Assembly (NCBI GenBank): GCA_044229235.1
Contig: JBGATH010000010.1
Coordinates: 1-64,000 of the forward strand
From: UKL13-2 sp044229235
GTDB taxonomy: Bacteria; Pseudomonadota; Gammaproteobacteria; Burkholderiales; Usitatibacteraceae
Length of the DNA stretch: 64,000 bases
Direction: 5' to 3'
In this document: positions 34,409-45,671 of the stretch, in pieces
Layout: every line of letters starts with the position of its first letter
Numbering within the stretch: the first letter of the stretch is position 1
The notes under the pieces: model-generated
What the model was told of the DNA's origin: nothing
What the model saw: the letters and a program-made list of their open reading frames with translations, nothing else
The model's database searches: none
Translations under genes and position numbers: made by a program

Positions 34409-35266
34409 CTACCGGCGCAAATAGCCGAGGGCCCCCGCCACGACAGCGTCCGGTGCCTCGATTTGCGGGTAGTGCCCGATCCCCGGCAGTTCGACCACGT
34501 CCGGCGAGGGCACCAGTTCGCGATAACGCGCCACCATGTGCGCGCCGGAAACCGGATCATCCAGGCCATTGATGAGACGCAGCGGGATGGGGCTCTTCTG
34601 CAGCGCCCCGACCCAGCGTTCGCGATGCCGGCGCCGCTCTTCCATGTAGCCGATGAGCTTGGGCAATACTGCAATCCCCTCATTGCTGATGAGCAATTGC
34701 CACATGCCGTCCACGTCTTCATCGGTCAGCGGCTGCGCGCAAATGCGGCGCATGTTGGCGATGAACTTGTCGCGCGTGGTGAGTCGTGCCACCAGCGGCC
34801 CGAGCCGGCTGGCCAGCAGTTTTTGCAGCAACACCGCCTTGTGCGTTTCGGGAAACAGGCCGCCGTTGAGCAGCACCAGCCGGGTCATGCGCGTCGCGCG
34901 ACGAGGATCGTCACACTGGCGCGCCAGCAGTTCCTGCGCCACCGTATCGCCGAAGTCATGGGCGATGCAGGCAAATTCGCCGATGCCCTGGCCGGCCAGC
35001 CACGCCTCGATCAGGTCGGCCTGCAGTGCGACGCTATAGGCCATCCGGCGCGGCTTGGCGGAAAAGCCGAAGCCGAGCATGTCCAGCGCGAGGCAGCTGA
35101 AATGCGGCGTGAACTGCGGCCAGAGCTTGTGCCAGTCCCATGAGGCCGTCGGGAAGCCATGGATAAAAAGCAGCGTCGGGCCGGTGCCTTCGCGGCGCGT
35201 GAACAGAGGGCCGGCAGGGCTGTCGAAGGTGCTGCCCGCTTTTTTCCAGGCGGCGAGGGCGGTCAT
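34409..35266 (-). CDS. MEST-like alpha/beta hydrolase (Asp nucleophile)
   Basis: The 285-residue protein resembles animal MEST/PEG1 and bacterial epoxide-hydrolase/haloalkane-dehalogenase relatives. The elbow is CIAHDFGDTVAQELL with Asp, not Ser, at the nucleophile position, and the lid region has LLNGGLFPETHKAVLLQKLL, a MEST hallmark. HGFPTASWDW forms the oxyanion hole and GIGHYPQIEAP holds the catalytic His. Its ATG overlaps the stop of the diguanylate cyclase gene (ATGA). The substrate is unknown. Confidence 0.82.
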   Translation of the reverse strand: MTALAAWKKAGSTFDSPAGPLFTRREGTGPTLLFIHGFPTASWDWHKLWPQFTPHFSCLALDMLGFGFSAKPRRMAYSVALQADLIEAWLAGQGIGEFACIAHDFGDTVAQELLARQCDDPRRATRMTRLVLLNGGLFPETHKAVLLQKLLASRLGPLVARLTTRDKFIANMRRICAQPLTDEDVDGMWQLLISNEGIAVLPKLIGYMEERRRHRERWVGALQKSPIPLRLINGLDDPVSGAHMVARYRELVPSPDVVELPGIGHYPQIEAPDAVVAGALGYLRR

Positions 35267-36534
35267 CGCGTCCCCTTGGTGCGGTACATGGCCTGGTCGG
35301 CGCGCACCAGCAACTGGTCCGGGTCATCGCCGTCCTCGGGGTAGCGCGCGATGCCGACGCTGGCGCTGCAGGAGAGGGCAAGCTCGCCGATGGTGAACCC
35401 CTGCGCCAGGCCGTCGCTGATGCGCTGGCGGATGAGATCGGGCGTGGGCATGCCGACATCGGTGTCGAGAAACACCACAAACTCGTCGCCGCCGATGCGC
35501 GCCACGGTATCGACTTCGCGGGTGCATTGCCGCAAACGCTGCGCCACCGCCTTGAGCAGTTCATCGCCCACCTGGTGGCCGTGCGTGTCGTTGATGGGCT
35601 TGAAGCGGTCCAGGTCGATGAACAGCAGTGCCAGCCGCTCGCCGGTGCGCCGCGCGCGGGCCACCGCGTGTTCCAGTCGTGCCATCAGCGACTGGCGGTT
35701 CTGGAGGTCGGTGAGCACATCGTGCACCGCCGCGTGGCGCAGCTGTTCCTCGGCCTCGACGCGCAGCGTCACGTCCTGCGCCAGCGACAGGATGGCCCGA
35801 GTGGCGCCGCCAGCCTCGATGAACGCCGAGTTGAACCATTCGCAATAGATATACTTGCCGCTCTTGGTGCGGTTGCGGCTGATCATGCGGTTGCGGCCCG
35901 AATCGCCCTCGAGCAGCTCCAGCGTGGCCGCGCGTATGGTCGGCACCCAGTCTGGGTGCACCAGCTCGATGTCGCGCGATCGCAGTCCCAGTACTTCGTC
36001 GGCCTTCCAGCCGAAAATGCGTTCCGCCTGTCCCGACCAGCGCCGCACGCGCACCTCGGTATCCCACTCGATCACCGCCAGCGGCGAGTTCTCCATGTGG
36101 AAGGCCTGCACCTGCAGGGCCTTGTCGAGCGCGTCGTGGGTGCGCTTGAGGTCATCGACTTCCAGCGACGAGGCCAATACCCCCAGCACCTTGCCTGACG
36201 CATCGAGATGCGGATTGAGCGAAATCGAGATCCATGCCGCGGTGCCGTCGGGTCGCGCCAGCTGGCGCTCGTAGCGCACGGTCTCACCGGCCATGGCGCG
36301 GGCCATGCGCGGCGAAAATTCGGCATGGGCGGCAGCGCCATAGAGATCGATGAGCGTGCGGCCGATGAGATCGGACGGCCGCAGGCCAAACCAGCCGGCA
36401 AAGGCGCGGTTCGCCCAGCGGATGTGTTCGGTGGTATCGATGAACTGCACCATCGCGCCCATCGAGGACGACAGCGCCGCAAGCAGGGATTCTGCGGACG
36501 CAAAGTCGAACGGCGCATCCTGCGATGGGTTCAT
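35263..36534 (-). CDS. PAS-PAS-GGDEF diguanylate cyclase
   Basis: The 423-residue protein makes cyclic di-GMP. It has two PAS domains (about 18-125 and 140-262) and a GGDEF domain (about 265-423) with intact GGDEF (348-352). RxxD (Arg339-Asp342), five residues before it, is the inhibitory I-site. No transmembrane segment is seen, so it senses a cytoplasmic signal; the ligand is unknown. The start at 36534 gives the first PAS domain directly. It sits between dcp and the MEST-like hydrolase and overlaps the latter by 4 bases. Confidence 0.92.
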   Translation of the reverse strand: MNPSQDAPFDFASAESLLAALSSSMGAMVQFIDTTEHIRWANRAFAGWFGLRPSDLIGRTLIDLYGAAAHAEFSPRMARAMAGETVRYERQLARPDGTAAWISISLNPHLDASGKVLGVLASSLEVDDLKRTHDALDKALQVQAFHMENSPLAVIEWDTEVRVRRWSGQAERIFGWKADEVLGLRSRDIELVHPDWVPTIRAATLELLEGDSGRNRMISRNRTKSGKYIYCEWFNSAFIEAGGATRAILSLAQDVTLRVEAEEQLRHAAVHDVLTDLQNRQSLMARLEHAVARARRTGERLALLFIDLDRFKPINDTHGHQVGDELLKAVAQRLRQCTREVDTVARIGGDEFVVFLDTDVGMPTPDLIRQRISDGLAQGFTIGELALSCSASVGIARYPEDGDDPDQLLVRADQAMYRTKGTR

Positions 36535-36572
36535 CGGTCGATGTTGTCCGTTGTTCTGGTGGGAGCGACGCG

Positions 36573-38681
36573 TCAGGCGTCGACCAGGCCCTTCTTCTTC
36601 AGCATCGGCCGCACGTTCGGGTCGCGGCCGCGGAAGGCACGGAAAGCTTCGCCGGGCTCGCGCGAATTGCCGGTCGAATAGATATTGTCGAGGAGCCGTT
36701 TCGCCACCGTCGCATCGAACGGGCTGCCGGCCTCGATGAACGCGTCGTAGCCGTCGGCGTCGAGCACTTCGGCCCACAGGTACACGTAGTACTGCGAGGA
36801 ATAACTGGAACCGGCGAACAGGTGGCGGAAGTGGGCGAGGCGATGGCGCATGACGATGTCGGCGGGCATGCCGATGCGCTGCAGTTCCTCGCGTTCAAAG
36901 GCGGCGGCTTCGAAGTCGCGGAAGTCGGTTTTGGCGTGCAGCGCCAGGTCCACCAGGGTGGACGCGCAGTACTCGACGGTGTCGAGGCCCTGGTTGAAGT
37001 GGCGCGCGGCCTTGAGCCGGGCAATCAGGTCGTCGGGAATGGCTTCCCCGGTCAAGTAGTGGCGCGCGTGCCGCTTCAGCACTTCCGGCTCGGCGATCCA
37101 GTGCTCGAAAATCTGCGAGGGCAGTTCGACGAAATCGCGCAGCACCTGCGTACCGGACAAGCGCTCGTATTTCACATTCGACAGCAGGCCGTGCAGGCCG
37201 TGGCCGAATTCGTGAAACAACGTGCGTGCGTCGTCGAAACTCAGCAGCGTCGGTTCGCCCGGCGCGCCCTTGGCGAAGTTGTTGTTGTTGAGAATGATGG
37301 GCAGAACCTGTTCGCTTTGCGAGCGTCCGCCCTGGCGGCTCTGGATGCGCAGGTAGCTCATCCAGGCGCCGCCGCGCTTGCTGGCGCGCGCAAAATTATC
37401 CTGCAGGAACAGGCCGATGGTCTGGCCGGCTGTGTCGTGCACTTCGTATACCTTCACGTCCGGGTGATAGCCGGCCAGGTCAGGCCGCGCGGCGAAGCGA
37501 ATGCCGAACAGGCGATGGGCGCAGTCGAACACCGCTTCGACGATGCGCTCCAGCGGAAAATAGGGTTTCACCGCGGCGTCGTCGAGGTCGTATCGCGCCT
37601 GGCGTACCTTCTCGGCAAAGTAGCGCCAGTCCGACGGCGCAACCGGCGCACTGGCTTCGCCACGGCCCGCGGCTTCGGCGTCGGCCAGCGCCTGCACCGC
37701 TGCACGCTCGTCGTTGGCGCGCGCCAGTGCCGGACCCCACACTTCCTTGAGCAGGCCCGCGACCGCTTCCTTGCTGCCGGCCATGGTATCGGCCAGCGCG
37801 TAATCGGAATAGCTGGCGTAGCCGTGCAGGTTGGCCTGCTGCAAACGCAGCGCCATGATCTGGCCGATGATCGGCAGGTTGTTGTATTTGCCGGGAACAT
37901 TCACGCCTTCGCCGCGCGATATCCAGGCCTGATGGGCGATCTTGCGCAGGTCGGGGCGCGTGGAGAAGGTCAGGAAGGGTACGATCAGCGAGCGCGACAG
38001 GGTGATCACCCAGCCGTCCGCAACGCCGCGCTCCATGGCCGCCTGCTTTGCCGCAGCGCGCAGGTAATCGGGCAGGCCGGCGAGGTCGGCTTCGGCAGTG
38101 AGGAGCAACTGGTATTCGGCCTCGTCGGCCAGCACGTTCTGGCTGAATGTGGTGGTGAGCTCGGCGAGCTTTTCGGTCACCTCGGCGTAGCGCTTTTGCG
38201 CGTCGGCGGAAAGCTTGGCGCCGGCCCGCACGAAGTCGAGGTGGATGCGTTCCAGCAGGCGCGTCTGCTCGGCGTCCAGTCCGAGGGTGTGGCGCTGCTC
38301 GTACAGCGCGTCAACGCGTTTGAACAGCGGCATGTGCATGTAAATCGCATTGCCATGCGCGGCCAGCGGCGCGGCCATCTCGCGTTCCACCGCCTGCAGT
38401 TCCGGCGAGGAATGCGAGGCAGTGAGGTTCGAGAACACCGCTTCGATGCGCGAGATCAGCCGGCCTGAGCGGTCGAAGGCTGCGATGGTGTTGTCAAAGG
38501 TGGGCGCATCCGTTGCGGCGGCGATGGCATCGATTTCCTCGCGGTGCAACTTCAGGGCCAGCGCCAGGGCCGGGGCGAAATCGGCCGCAGAAAATTCGGC
38601 AAACGGCGGCAGGCCGAAGGGTGTGTCCCACTCGCGCAGCAGGGGGTTGGAGAGCAGTTCGGCAGGCAGTGGGGCGTTCAT
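36573..38681 (-). CDS. dcp: Peptidyl-dipeptidase Dcp (M3 zinc peptidase)
   Basis: The 702-residue M3A peptidase removes dipeptides from C-termini. The zinc motif HEFGH (490-494) is followed by HGLL and, about 25 residues later, by the third-ligand Glu region (EHWIAEPEV). N- and C-terminal helical blocks follow the Dcp pattern (DNTIAAFDRSG, FLQDNFARASKRGGAWMS, PRD/VLRDFVELPSQIFEHW) better than that of oligopeptidase A. The start at 38681 gives the normal N-terminus. It heads a likely dcp-diguanylate cyclase-hydrolase transcription unit with a 38-base gap. Confidence 0.92.
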   Translation of the reverse strand: MNAPLPAELLSNPLLREWDTPFGLPPFAEFSAADFAPALALALKLHREEIDAIAAATDAPTFDNTIAAFDRSGRLISRIEAVFSNLTASHSSPELQAVEREMAAPLAAHGNAIYMHMPLFKRVDALYEQRHTLGLDAEQTRLLERIHLDFVRAGAKLSADAQKRYAEVTEKLAELTTTFSQNVLADEAEYQLLLTAEADLAGLPDYLRAAAKQAAMERGVADGWVITLSRSLIVPFLTFSTRPDLRKIAHQAWISRGEGVNVPGKYNNLPIIGQIMALRLQQANLHGYASYSDYALADTMAGSKEAVAGLLKEVWGPALARANDERAAVQALADAEAAGRGEASAPVAPSDWRYFAEKVRQARYDLDDAAVKPYFPLERIVEAVFDCAHRLFGIRFAARPDLAGYHPDVKVYEVHDTAGQTIGLFLQDNFARASKRGGAWMSYLRIQSRQGGRSQSEQVLPIILNNNNFAKGAPGEPTLLSFDDARTLFHEFGHGLHGLLSNVKYERLSGTQVLRDFVELPSQIFEHWIAEPEVLKRHARHYLTGEAIPDDLIARLKAARHFNQGLDTVEYCASTLVDLALHAKTDFRDFEAAAFEREELQRIGMPADIVMRHRLAHFRHLFAGSSYSSQYYVYLWAEVLDADGYDAFIEAGSPFDATVAKRLLDNIYSTGNSREPGEAFRAFRGRDPNVRPMLKKKGLVDA

Positions 38682-38745
38682 GGCGGCGTCCGGAAAATGA
38701 GTGCGCTCGATTTTACACGCGCGCCTGTCAGAGCATCTGCGGCCG

Positions 38746-38811
38746 AAACACCAGCACTGGCGCGGCGTTCCGGGCATTTTTGGCCTGGAAGTCGCACCAC
38801 TGCTGGCGTTT
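38746..38811. repeat. Copy 6 of dispersed palindrome
   Basis: AACACCAGCACTGGCGCGGC forms the left arm and GTCGCACCACTGCTGGCGTTT a partly diverged right arm around GGGCATTTTTGGCC. It lies in the divergent region between dcp and a small exported-protein gene. Confidence 0.65.
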
Positions 38812-38907
38812 CATGTTATGTTGGCATGCCCGCTTTGACGCTCCCGGCGCGAGCCCGTAAGCTGCGCTGAACGCGGCCGTCCCGGCGCGCACCCACAAGG
38901 ACACCCG

Positions 38908-39474
38908 ATGAACTCAGTGACAATTTGCCGATGCGCCGTGGCCGGCGGTCTGCTGCTGGCGGCATCCACCGCGCGTGGCGAAGTCAAGGCATTCTTCGCC
39001 GCGGACGCCGCCTGCAAGCCTGCCACCAGCCTGTCGTTCTCGATCGGCAAGCCGCTCAATCTGGCCGTGTGCATGACCTCCACCAAGGAAGCGGTGTGTG
39101 GCTATTCGCTGCGGCTCGAGGCCGCCGATGCCAGCGGCAGCGGCCGCTTCCAGATCAAGTCACGCGAGCTCGGCAAAAACTACAACGACCCCACCACCGG
39201 CAAGATTCCGCCGGGACTGCTGGTGAGCCTTCCCGCGTCCGGTCCCGACCTGGGCGCCACCCGCGACAACCCGCTGCCTGCCGCTGCCAACCAGCTGCTG
39301 GCCGCGATGGTGCTGGTGCCGCTGGCCGACATGAAACAGGATGAATACCTGCTGCGCCTGGCGCCAAATTCGGTGGCGGGCATCAGCAGTGCCGTGACTT
39401 GCGCCGATGCCACCGACGCGCCGCTCAACGCCGAGGTGACCTTGCGCGTTGCCGCAAAGCCGGCAAAAAAATAA
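38908..39474 (+). CDS. Exported protein of unknown function
   Basis: The 188-residue protein has a signal peptide (about 1-24, ending ARG-EV) and no family I can name. The mature part is Ala-rich, with Cys at about residues 36, 53, 62 and 165 that could form disulfides in the periplasm, and it ends AKPAKK. A strong bidirectional terminator follows. It stands alone between dcp and a convergent TonB-dependent receptor. Confidence 0.6.
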   Translation: MNSVTICRCAVAGGLLLAASTARGEVKAFFAADAACKPATSLSFSIGKPLNLAVCMTSTKEAVCGYSLRLEAADASGSGRFQIKSRELGKNYNDPTTGKIPPGLLVSLPASGPDLGATRDNPLPAAANQLLAAMVLVPLADMKQDEYLLRLAPNSVAGISSAVTCADATDAPLNAEVTLRVAAKPAKK

Positions 39475-39507
39475 CCGCGCACTCCGACGTCCGGCGGTGT
39501 TCGGCAA

Positions 39508-39543
39508 TAAAAAAAGCCCGGCCATGCGGCCGGGCTTTTGTTT
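39508..39543. terminator. Bidirectional terminator
   Basis: AAAAAAGCCCGGCC-ATGC-GGCCGGGCTTTTG has A and T runs on both sides, so it can end transcription of both convergent genes (stops at 39474 and 39559). Confidence 0.9.
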
Positions 39544-39558
39544 GCGGATGCCCGCAGT

Positions 39559-41841
39559 CTAGAACTTCGCCTTGAACTGCAGGCCCCAGATGCGCGGCTC
39601 GTTGACGAAGCCGGTGTTGTTGTTGAAGTCGATGCCACCGACGATGCGGATCTGGTTGGTGATGTTGCGGCCGTACAGCGCGGCTTCGTAGTTGCCGTTG
39701 CCCCAGATGTAGCCAATGCGGGCGCCGCCTTCGGTCAGCTTCTTGCCGGTGAATTCCTTTGATTCATACAGGAAGAAATTGACCTTGCCGCGATACACCC
39801 AGTCGGTATGCGCATACCATTCGCCGTCCTTGGTGGGGATGCTGTAACGCAGCGAGCCGTTGAGGTTTTCCTTCGGCGCCTGCGGCAGCGGGTTGCCGTC
39901 GATTTTTGCCAGGCCGCCGGCAGTGCGCGGGTCGGTGACCGTGCAGGCGGCACAAACGGCAACCGCCAGGTTCGGGTCCTTGATCTTGGTGTCGTTGTAG
40001 GCGCCGCCGAGCGTGGCCAGCAGGTTCGGCGTGAGGTAGGCCTGCAAGTCCATTTCGAAGCCCTGGCCCTGCGTCTTCTTGGCATTGAGCAGGATGTTGG
40101 CGTTGGCCGCACCACCGACGGCGGTCAGCTGCTGGTCCTTGATGTCGTAGCGGAATACGCCGAAGGACAGCCGTGCCTTGCGGTCAAACAGGTCCGCTTT
40201 CACACCGGCTTCAAACGAGGTGCTGGTTTCCGGCTTGGCAACGGACTGGTTGTTGAACGCGCTGGCGCCTTGCACGGACGATGCACGGAAGCCGTTGGCC
40301 ACGCGGGCATACAGTTTCATGTTCTTGTCCAGCGCATAGGTGGCGCTGACGTCCCAGCTGACCTTGTTATCCTTCGGGTTGGCGCTCAGCGGGCCGGCTG
40401 CGCCCAGCGCGGCCAGCGTCGGCAGGGTGCCGAACACATCGCTGGTATAGGCCTGCACGTTGAACGACTTCTTGTCCTTGGTGTAACGCAGGCCGCCGCG
40501 CAGTTCCATGGCCGGGCTCACCGCGAAGGTCACGGCGCCGAACACGGCATAGGCATCGTTCTTCTGCTGCACGCGCTCGTAGCCGTTGCGGCCGCCGGCG
40601 GAAAACAGCGAATCGTAGCTGAAGCTCTCGACCGTGTAGTCCTCGCTGAAGTAGTACAGGCCGCCCTGCCATTTCGTCGGGCCCTTGGCGTTCGATTCCA
40701 GGCGCAGTTCCTGCGTGAACTGGGAGTGCTTGGGAATGCCGTCGGCCGTCTCCGAGGAGAACGGGATGAAGCCGGGGCCTGATGGCGGCGCGAACACGGC
40801 GCCGAAGCCGCCGTCAATGTCGCCGCGGTTGAAGGTATCCAGCGACTCGTAGCCGGTGATGGAGTACAGCGTGTAATCCTTCAGGTCCCATCGCAGGCGG
40901 ATGCTGCCGCCATTGGTGCGCAGCCGCGATTCGTTCTTGCCGTCGAAGGAAACCTTGCGGATATCGAAACCATCGACGAAGTCATTGGTGCCAGGCTTGA
41001 TGATGTTGGCGCGGAACAGGCGTGCGCTGCCCTTGAGGTCGCGTGCGTGCACATTGAACAGGGCGCTGAAATCCTTGCCGGGTTCGTACAGGAATTGCAG
41101 GCGCGCGGCGTTGTCGTCATAGCCTTCGAAATTTTTCGTCGGGCCATTGACGGTATTGGTGACCCAGTCATCGCGATGCTGAGCCTGGACCGAGAAGCGC
41201 ATCGCCACGTCCTTGTTGATCGGCACGTTGACCGCGCCTTCGATGGCGTTGGTGGAAAACCGCGCGACGGAAAGATTCAGGTAGGACTCGGACCGCTGGC
41301 TGGGCTTGGCCGAATCGAACTTAACCACACCGGCAGGCGAGTTGCGGCCGAACAGCGTGCCCTGCGGTCCGCGCAGGACTTCGATCTGGTCGAGGTCGAA
41401 CATCGGGAAGCCCTTGAGGATCGGGTTTTCCTGCACGACGTCGTCGTACACCAGCGAAACTGGCTGCGAAGCGTTGAGGCGGAAGTCGGTGTTGCCGTAA
41501 CCGCGCAGGTAAAAGCGCGGGAAGGCACGGCCGAAGGAGGATTCGATGTTCAGGCTGGGCACGCGGCCGGCGAGGGCGCGCACGTCCTGGCCGCTGGAAT
41601 TGATGATGTCGAGGGCTTCGCCACTGACGGTGCTGATCGAAACCGGCACATCGCGGATGTTTTCCTTGCGGCGTTCGGCGGTCACCGTGATGGTTTCCAG
41701 CACCCCGGCCTCGCCCTTGGCGGCGGGCTTGGCGTCGGCAGATTGGGCAAAAGCGGACGGTGCCGCCAGCATGGCGGCCAGGGACAAACCCAGTGCCAGC
41801 GAATGCGGCGTGCAGGCCGCGGCGATGATTTTCTTTTTCAT
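39559..41841 (-). CDS. TonB-dependent receptor
   Basis: The 760-residue outer-membrane receptor has a signal peptide (about 1-32), an N-terminal plug (about 48-165: ETITVTAERRKENIRDVPVS, RGPQGTLFGRNSPAG) and a 22-strand barrel ending in Phe (QFKAKF). A TonB box is probably within LETITVTA. The pattern is that of the sphingomonad/caulobacter-type receptors of broad substrate range; no siderophore genes are nearby, so the ligand is unknown. AGGGG precedes the ATG at 41841. A 17-base palindrome lies about 98 bases upstream. Confidence 0.92.
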   Translation of the reverse strand: MKKKIIAAACTPHSLALGLSLAAMLAAPSAFAQSADAKPAAKGEAGVLETITVTAERRKENIRDVPVSISTVSGEALDIINSSGQDVRALAGRVPSLNIESSFGRAFPRFYLRGYGNTDFRLNASQPVSLVYDDVVQENPILKGFPMFDLDQIEVLRGPQGTLFGRNSPAGVVKFDSAKPSQRSESYLNLSVARFSTNAIEGAVNVPINKDVAMRFSVQAQHRDDWVTNTVNGPTKNFEGYDDNAARLQFLYEPGKDFSALFNVHARDLKGSARLFRANIIKPGTNDFVDGFDIRKVSFDGKNESRLRTNGGSIRLRWDLKDYTLYSITGYESLDTFNRGDIDGGFGAVFAPPSGPGFIPFSSETADGIPKHSQFTQELRLESNAKGPTKWQGGLYYFSEDYTVESFSYDSLFSAGGRNGYERVQQKNDAYAVFGAVTFAVSPAMELRGGLRYTKDKKSFNVQAYTSDVFGTLPTLAALGAAGPLSANPKDNKVSWDVSATYALDKNMKLYARVANGFRASSVQGASAFNNQSVAKPETSTSFEAGVKADLFDRKARLSFGVFRYDIKDQQLTAVGGAANANILLNAKKTQGQGFEMDLQAYLTPNLLATLGGAYNDTKIKDPNLAVAVCAACTVTDPRTAGGLAKIDGNPLPQAPKENLNGSLRYSIPTKDGEWYAHTDWVYRGKVNFFLYESKEFTGKKLTEGGARIGYIWGNGNYEAALYGRNITNQIRIVGGIDFNNNTGFVNEPRIWGLQFKAKF

Positions 41842-41938
41842 GGACAAACCCCTGGAAAAAAGACTGTTATTCGGACGGTTCACCGAAGCGGACACGGCGT
41901 TCTTGGTCTGGGTGCAAGCCGATGCGAGATTCTAGCCT

Positions 41939-41955
41939 TTTGATCGTCGATCAAA
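41939..41955. promoter_or_regulatory. 17-base palindrome upstream of the TonB receptor
   Basis: TTTGATCG-T-CGATCAAA has 8-base perfect arms around one central base, about 98 bases before the receptor start. It resembles an FNR half-site pair (TTGAT/ATCAA) but the spacing is 5, not 4. An operator for a dimeric regulator is the best guess. The rest of the 304-base spacer (41842-42145) holds only the katG terminator. Confidence 0.45.
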
Positions 41956-42094
41956 TTTTGTTGTCGCAAAAATGCAACAGGGGCTGATGGCTGTCTTATT
42001 TTTGTCACCGGGGACGGTCGACAGGCGACGACGCCTCTGCGAAGAGGCTGAATTCGGCACCGGGCGCTGCCTCACGGCGCGTCATTGAAGCGAA

Positions 42095-42122
42095 AAAAAA
42101 CCCCGCGGATGCGGGGTTTTTC
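42095..42122 (-). terminator. Rho-independent terminator of katG
   Basis: On the minus strand AACCCCGC-ATCC-GCGGGGTT is followed by a run of eight T (in the plus strand AAAAAAAA before CCCCGC). It lies 23 bases after the katG stop. Confidence 0.88.
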
Positions 42123-42145
42123 AAAGCGGACCTCAGGATGGGCGA

Positions 42146-44341
<2,196 letters not shown>

Positions 44342-44405
44342 GCGTTTCTCCTGTGTTTGTTTGCTGTGTGCAGCTGGTTTGAGTTGCGGATGCGGGATCT
44401 GGCGA

Positions 44406-44510
44406 TCAATAGGAATGGACAATCGTGTTCAGCAGCGGGATGAAAATTTCCCAGCGCAGGTCGCCGTCGGCGGTGTTGCCGGGTTCGATCAGAACTTTCG
44501 TTGTTTTCAT
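44406..44510 (-). CDS. Possible 34-residue small protein upstream of katG
   Basis: An ATG at 44510 opens a frame of 34 codons (MKTTKVLIEP at the start, NTIVHSY at the end) that stops 64 bases before katG. The composition is protein-like: basic start, mixed hydrophobic and acidic residues, no low complexity. A ribosome-binding site is weak (GGA about 10 bases upstream). It could be a leader peptide, a small peptide or chance. I recognise no family. Confidence 0.3.
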   Translation of the reverse strand: MKTTKVLIEPGNTADGDLRWEIFIPLLNTIVHSY

Positions 44511-44660
44511 GGACGTTTTTCCGTGCGGCGGGCCGCGTTGGTGAATTCGATGGACGCAGGTTACCGATGCAGGGTTCGCGTGTGAAATCGTTTGATTGCA
44601 TGTTTTCGATTGAGAAAAGCTATCGGTCGCGCGGCGGGTGGCACGCGGCGGCTAAGGGCC

Positions 44661-44726
44661 AAAGTCAAGCACTGGCGCGGCTTGCAGGCCAGATTGCCGC
44701 CAGGAGGCGCGCCAGTGCTGGGGTTT
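44661..44726. repeat. Copy 7 of dispersed palindrome
   Basis: CAAGCACTGGCGCGGCTTGC pairs with AGGCGCGCCAGTGCTGGGGTTT. It sits in the 764-base gap between katG and yaiI (44342-45105), which otherwise holds the small frame next to katG and another repeat cluster but no other supported gene. Confidence 0.75.
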
Positions 44727-44804
44727 GGGTGTTTTGGCAGGCTGGCGCGGATTTGGATTCGTGCTTCGCGAGCGGGTAGTGGTGACTGGCTGGGCGCCGG
44801 GAAG

Positions 44805-45045
44805 TCCCCCTCGGTCCCGCGCCAGTTTGGGCGCCCGAAATCCCCCTCAATCCCTTGCAGGGCGCGCCAGGCACTGCATTGCCTGGCCGTTCAGCAGGCG
44901 CGAAGCGTACTTCGCGAATTCCCTGCTTCACCCCTTTAGAAAAGGGGGAAGTGCCTCGAATAGGCAATGCGCAAGAGACAGGCGCGATAAACCTCCCCCT
45001 TTTCTAAAGGGGGAGAGCGAAGCGAGGGGGCCGAGGGGGATTTCC
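44805..45045. repeat. Cluster of CCCCCTTTAG-type elements upstream of yaiI
   Basis: Elements at about 44805-44855 (AGTCCCCCTCGG and GAAATCCCCCTCAATCCC), 44924-44952 (CACCCCTTTAGAAAAGGGGG) and 44993-45045 (CCCCCTTTTCTAAAGGGGG with GAGGGGGATTTCCC) belong to the same family as those at 16 kb and 53 kb. They are in both orientations. Confidence 0.7.
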
Positions 45046-45105
45046 CGGTGTTTATTGCGAAGTACCGCTGACTCTTTGCCACGCGTGAGGCTATCGCATG
45101 GCGAG

Positions 45106-45552
45106 CTACCGCATCCCCGCCAGAAACCGATCCAACTGATTCGCAAACGCCTGTCGGTCGGCGTGGTTGAATGCGGCGGGACCACTGCCTTCCATGCCGG
45201 AGGCGCGCATTTCCTCCATGAAATTGCGCATCGCCAGTTGTTCCTGGATGTTGTCCTTCGAGTACAGCATTCCACGCGGATTCAGCGCTGCCGCGCCGCG
45301 GGCGATGATCTGCGCCGCCAGCGGGATGTCGGCGGTGATCACCAGGTCGCCGGGCTGCACCATTTCAACGATGCGGTCATCAGCAACATCAAAGCCGTGC
45401 GGTACCTGCATGGCCTTGATGTAGGGCGAAGGCGGCACGCGCAGCAGCTTGTTGGCCACCAGCGTGGTGGAAATCTTGGTGCGTTCGGCCGCGCGAAACA
45501 GGATTTCCTTGATGACGCCGGGGCAGGCGTCGGCATCGACCCAGATGTTCAA
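45106..45552 (-). CDS. YaiI/YqxD (DUF188) family protein
   Basis: The 148-residue protein matches the YaiI/YqxD family, which has a PIN-like fold and unknown function. Conserved pieces are IWVDADACP (3-11) at the start, DLVITADIPLA and GAAALNPRG in the middle, and MRNFMEEMRASG near the end. Alignment with relatives shows that translation most likely begins at a TTG (45552), because the family starts just before IWVDADACP; an ATG 18 codons upstream would add an unrelated stretch. Confidence 0.85.
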   Translation of the reverse strand: MNIWVDADACPGVIKEILFRAAERTKISTTLVANKLLRVPPSPYIKAMQVPHGFDVADDRIVEMVQPGDLVITADIPLAAQIIARGAAALNPRGMLYSKDNIQEQLAMRNFMEEMRASGMEGSGPAAFNHADRQAFANQLDRFLAGMR

Positions 45553-45623
45553 GCGGTACTTTCGGTCTGAGAAGTCGGGAAGGATTGAACCACACAGGGA
45601 CCTCATGTGAGAAATGCCAAAAA

Positions 45624-45660
45624 TAAAGCCCGCGCCGGCGTTACCGGCGCGGGCTTTCAG
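45624..45660 (-). terminator. Rho-independent terminator of the BNR lipoprotein operon
   Basis: AAAGCCCGCGCCGG-CGTTA-CCGGCGCGGGCTTT is a very stable hairpin; on the minus strand it is followed by ATTTTT. It lies 12 bases past the lipoprotein gene stop. Confidence 0.9.
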
Positions 45661-45671
45661 TTACCCGTGCT

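Noticed and set aside
36525..38468. A 647-codon plus-strand frame opposite dcp
   Set aside because: It is antisense to a complete M3 peptidase gene and lacks any family signature.
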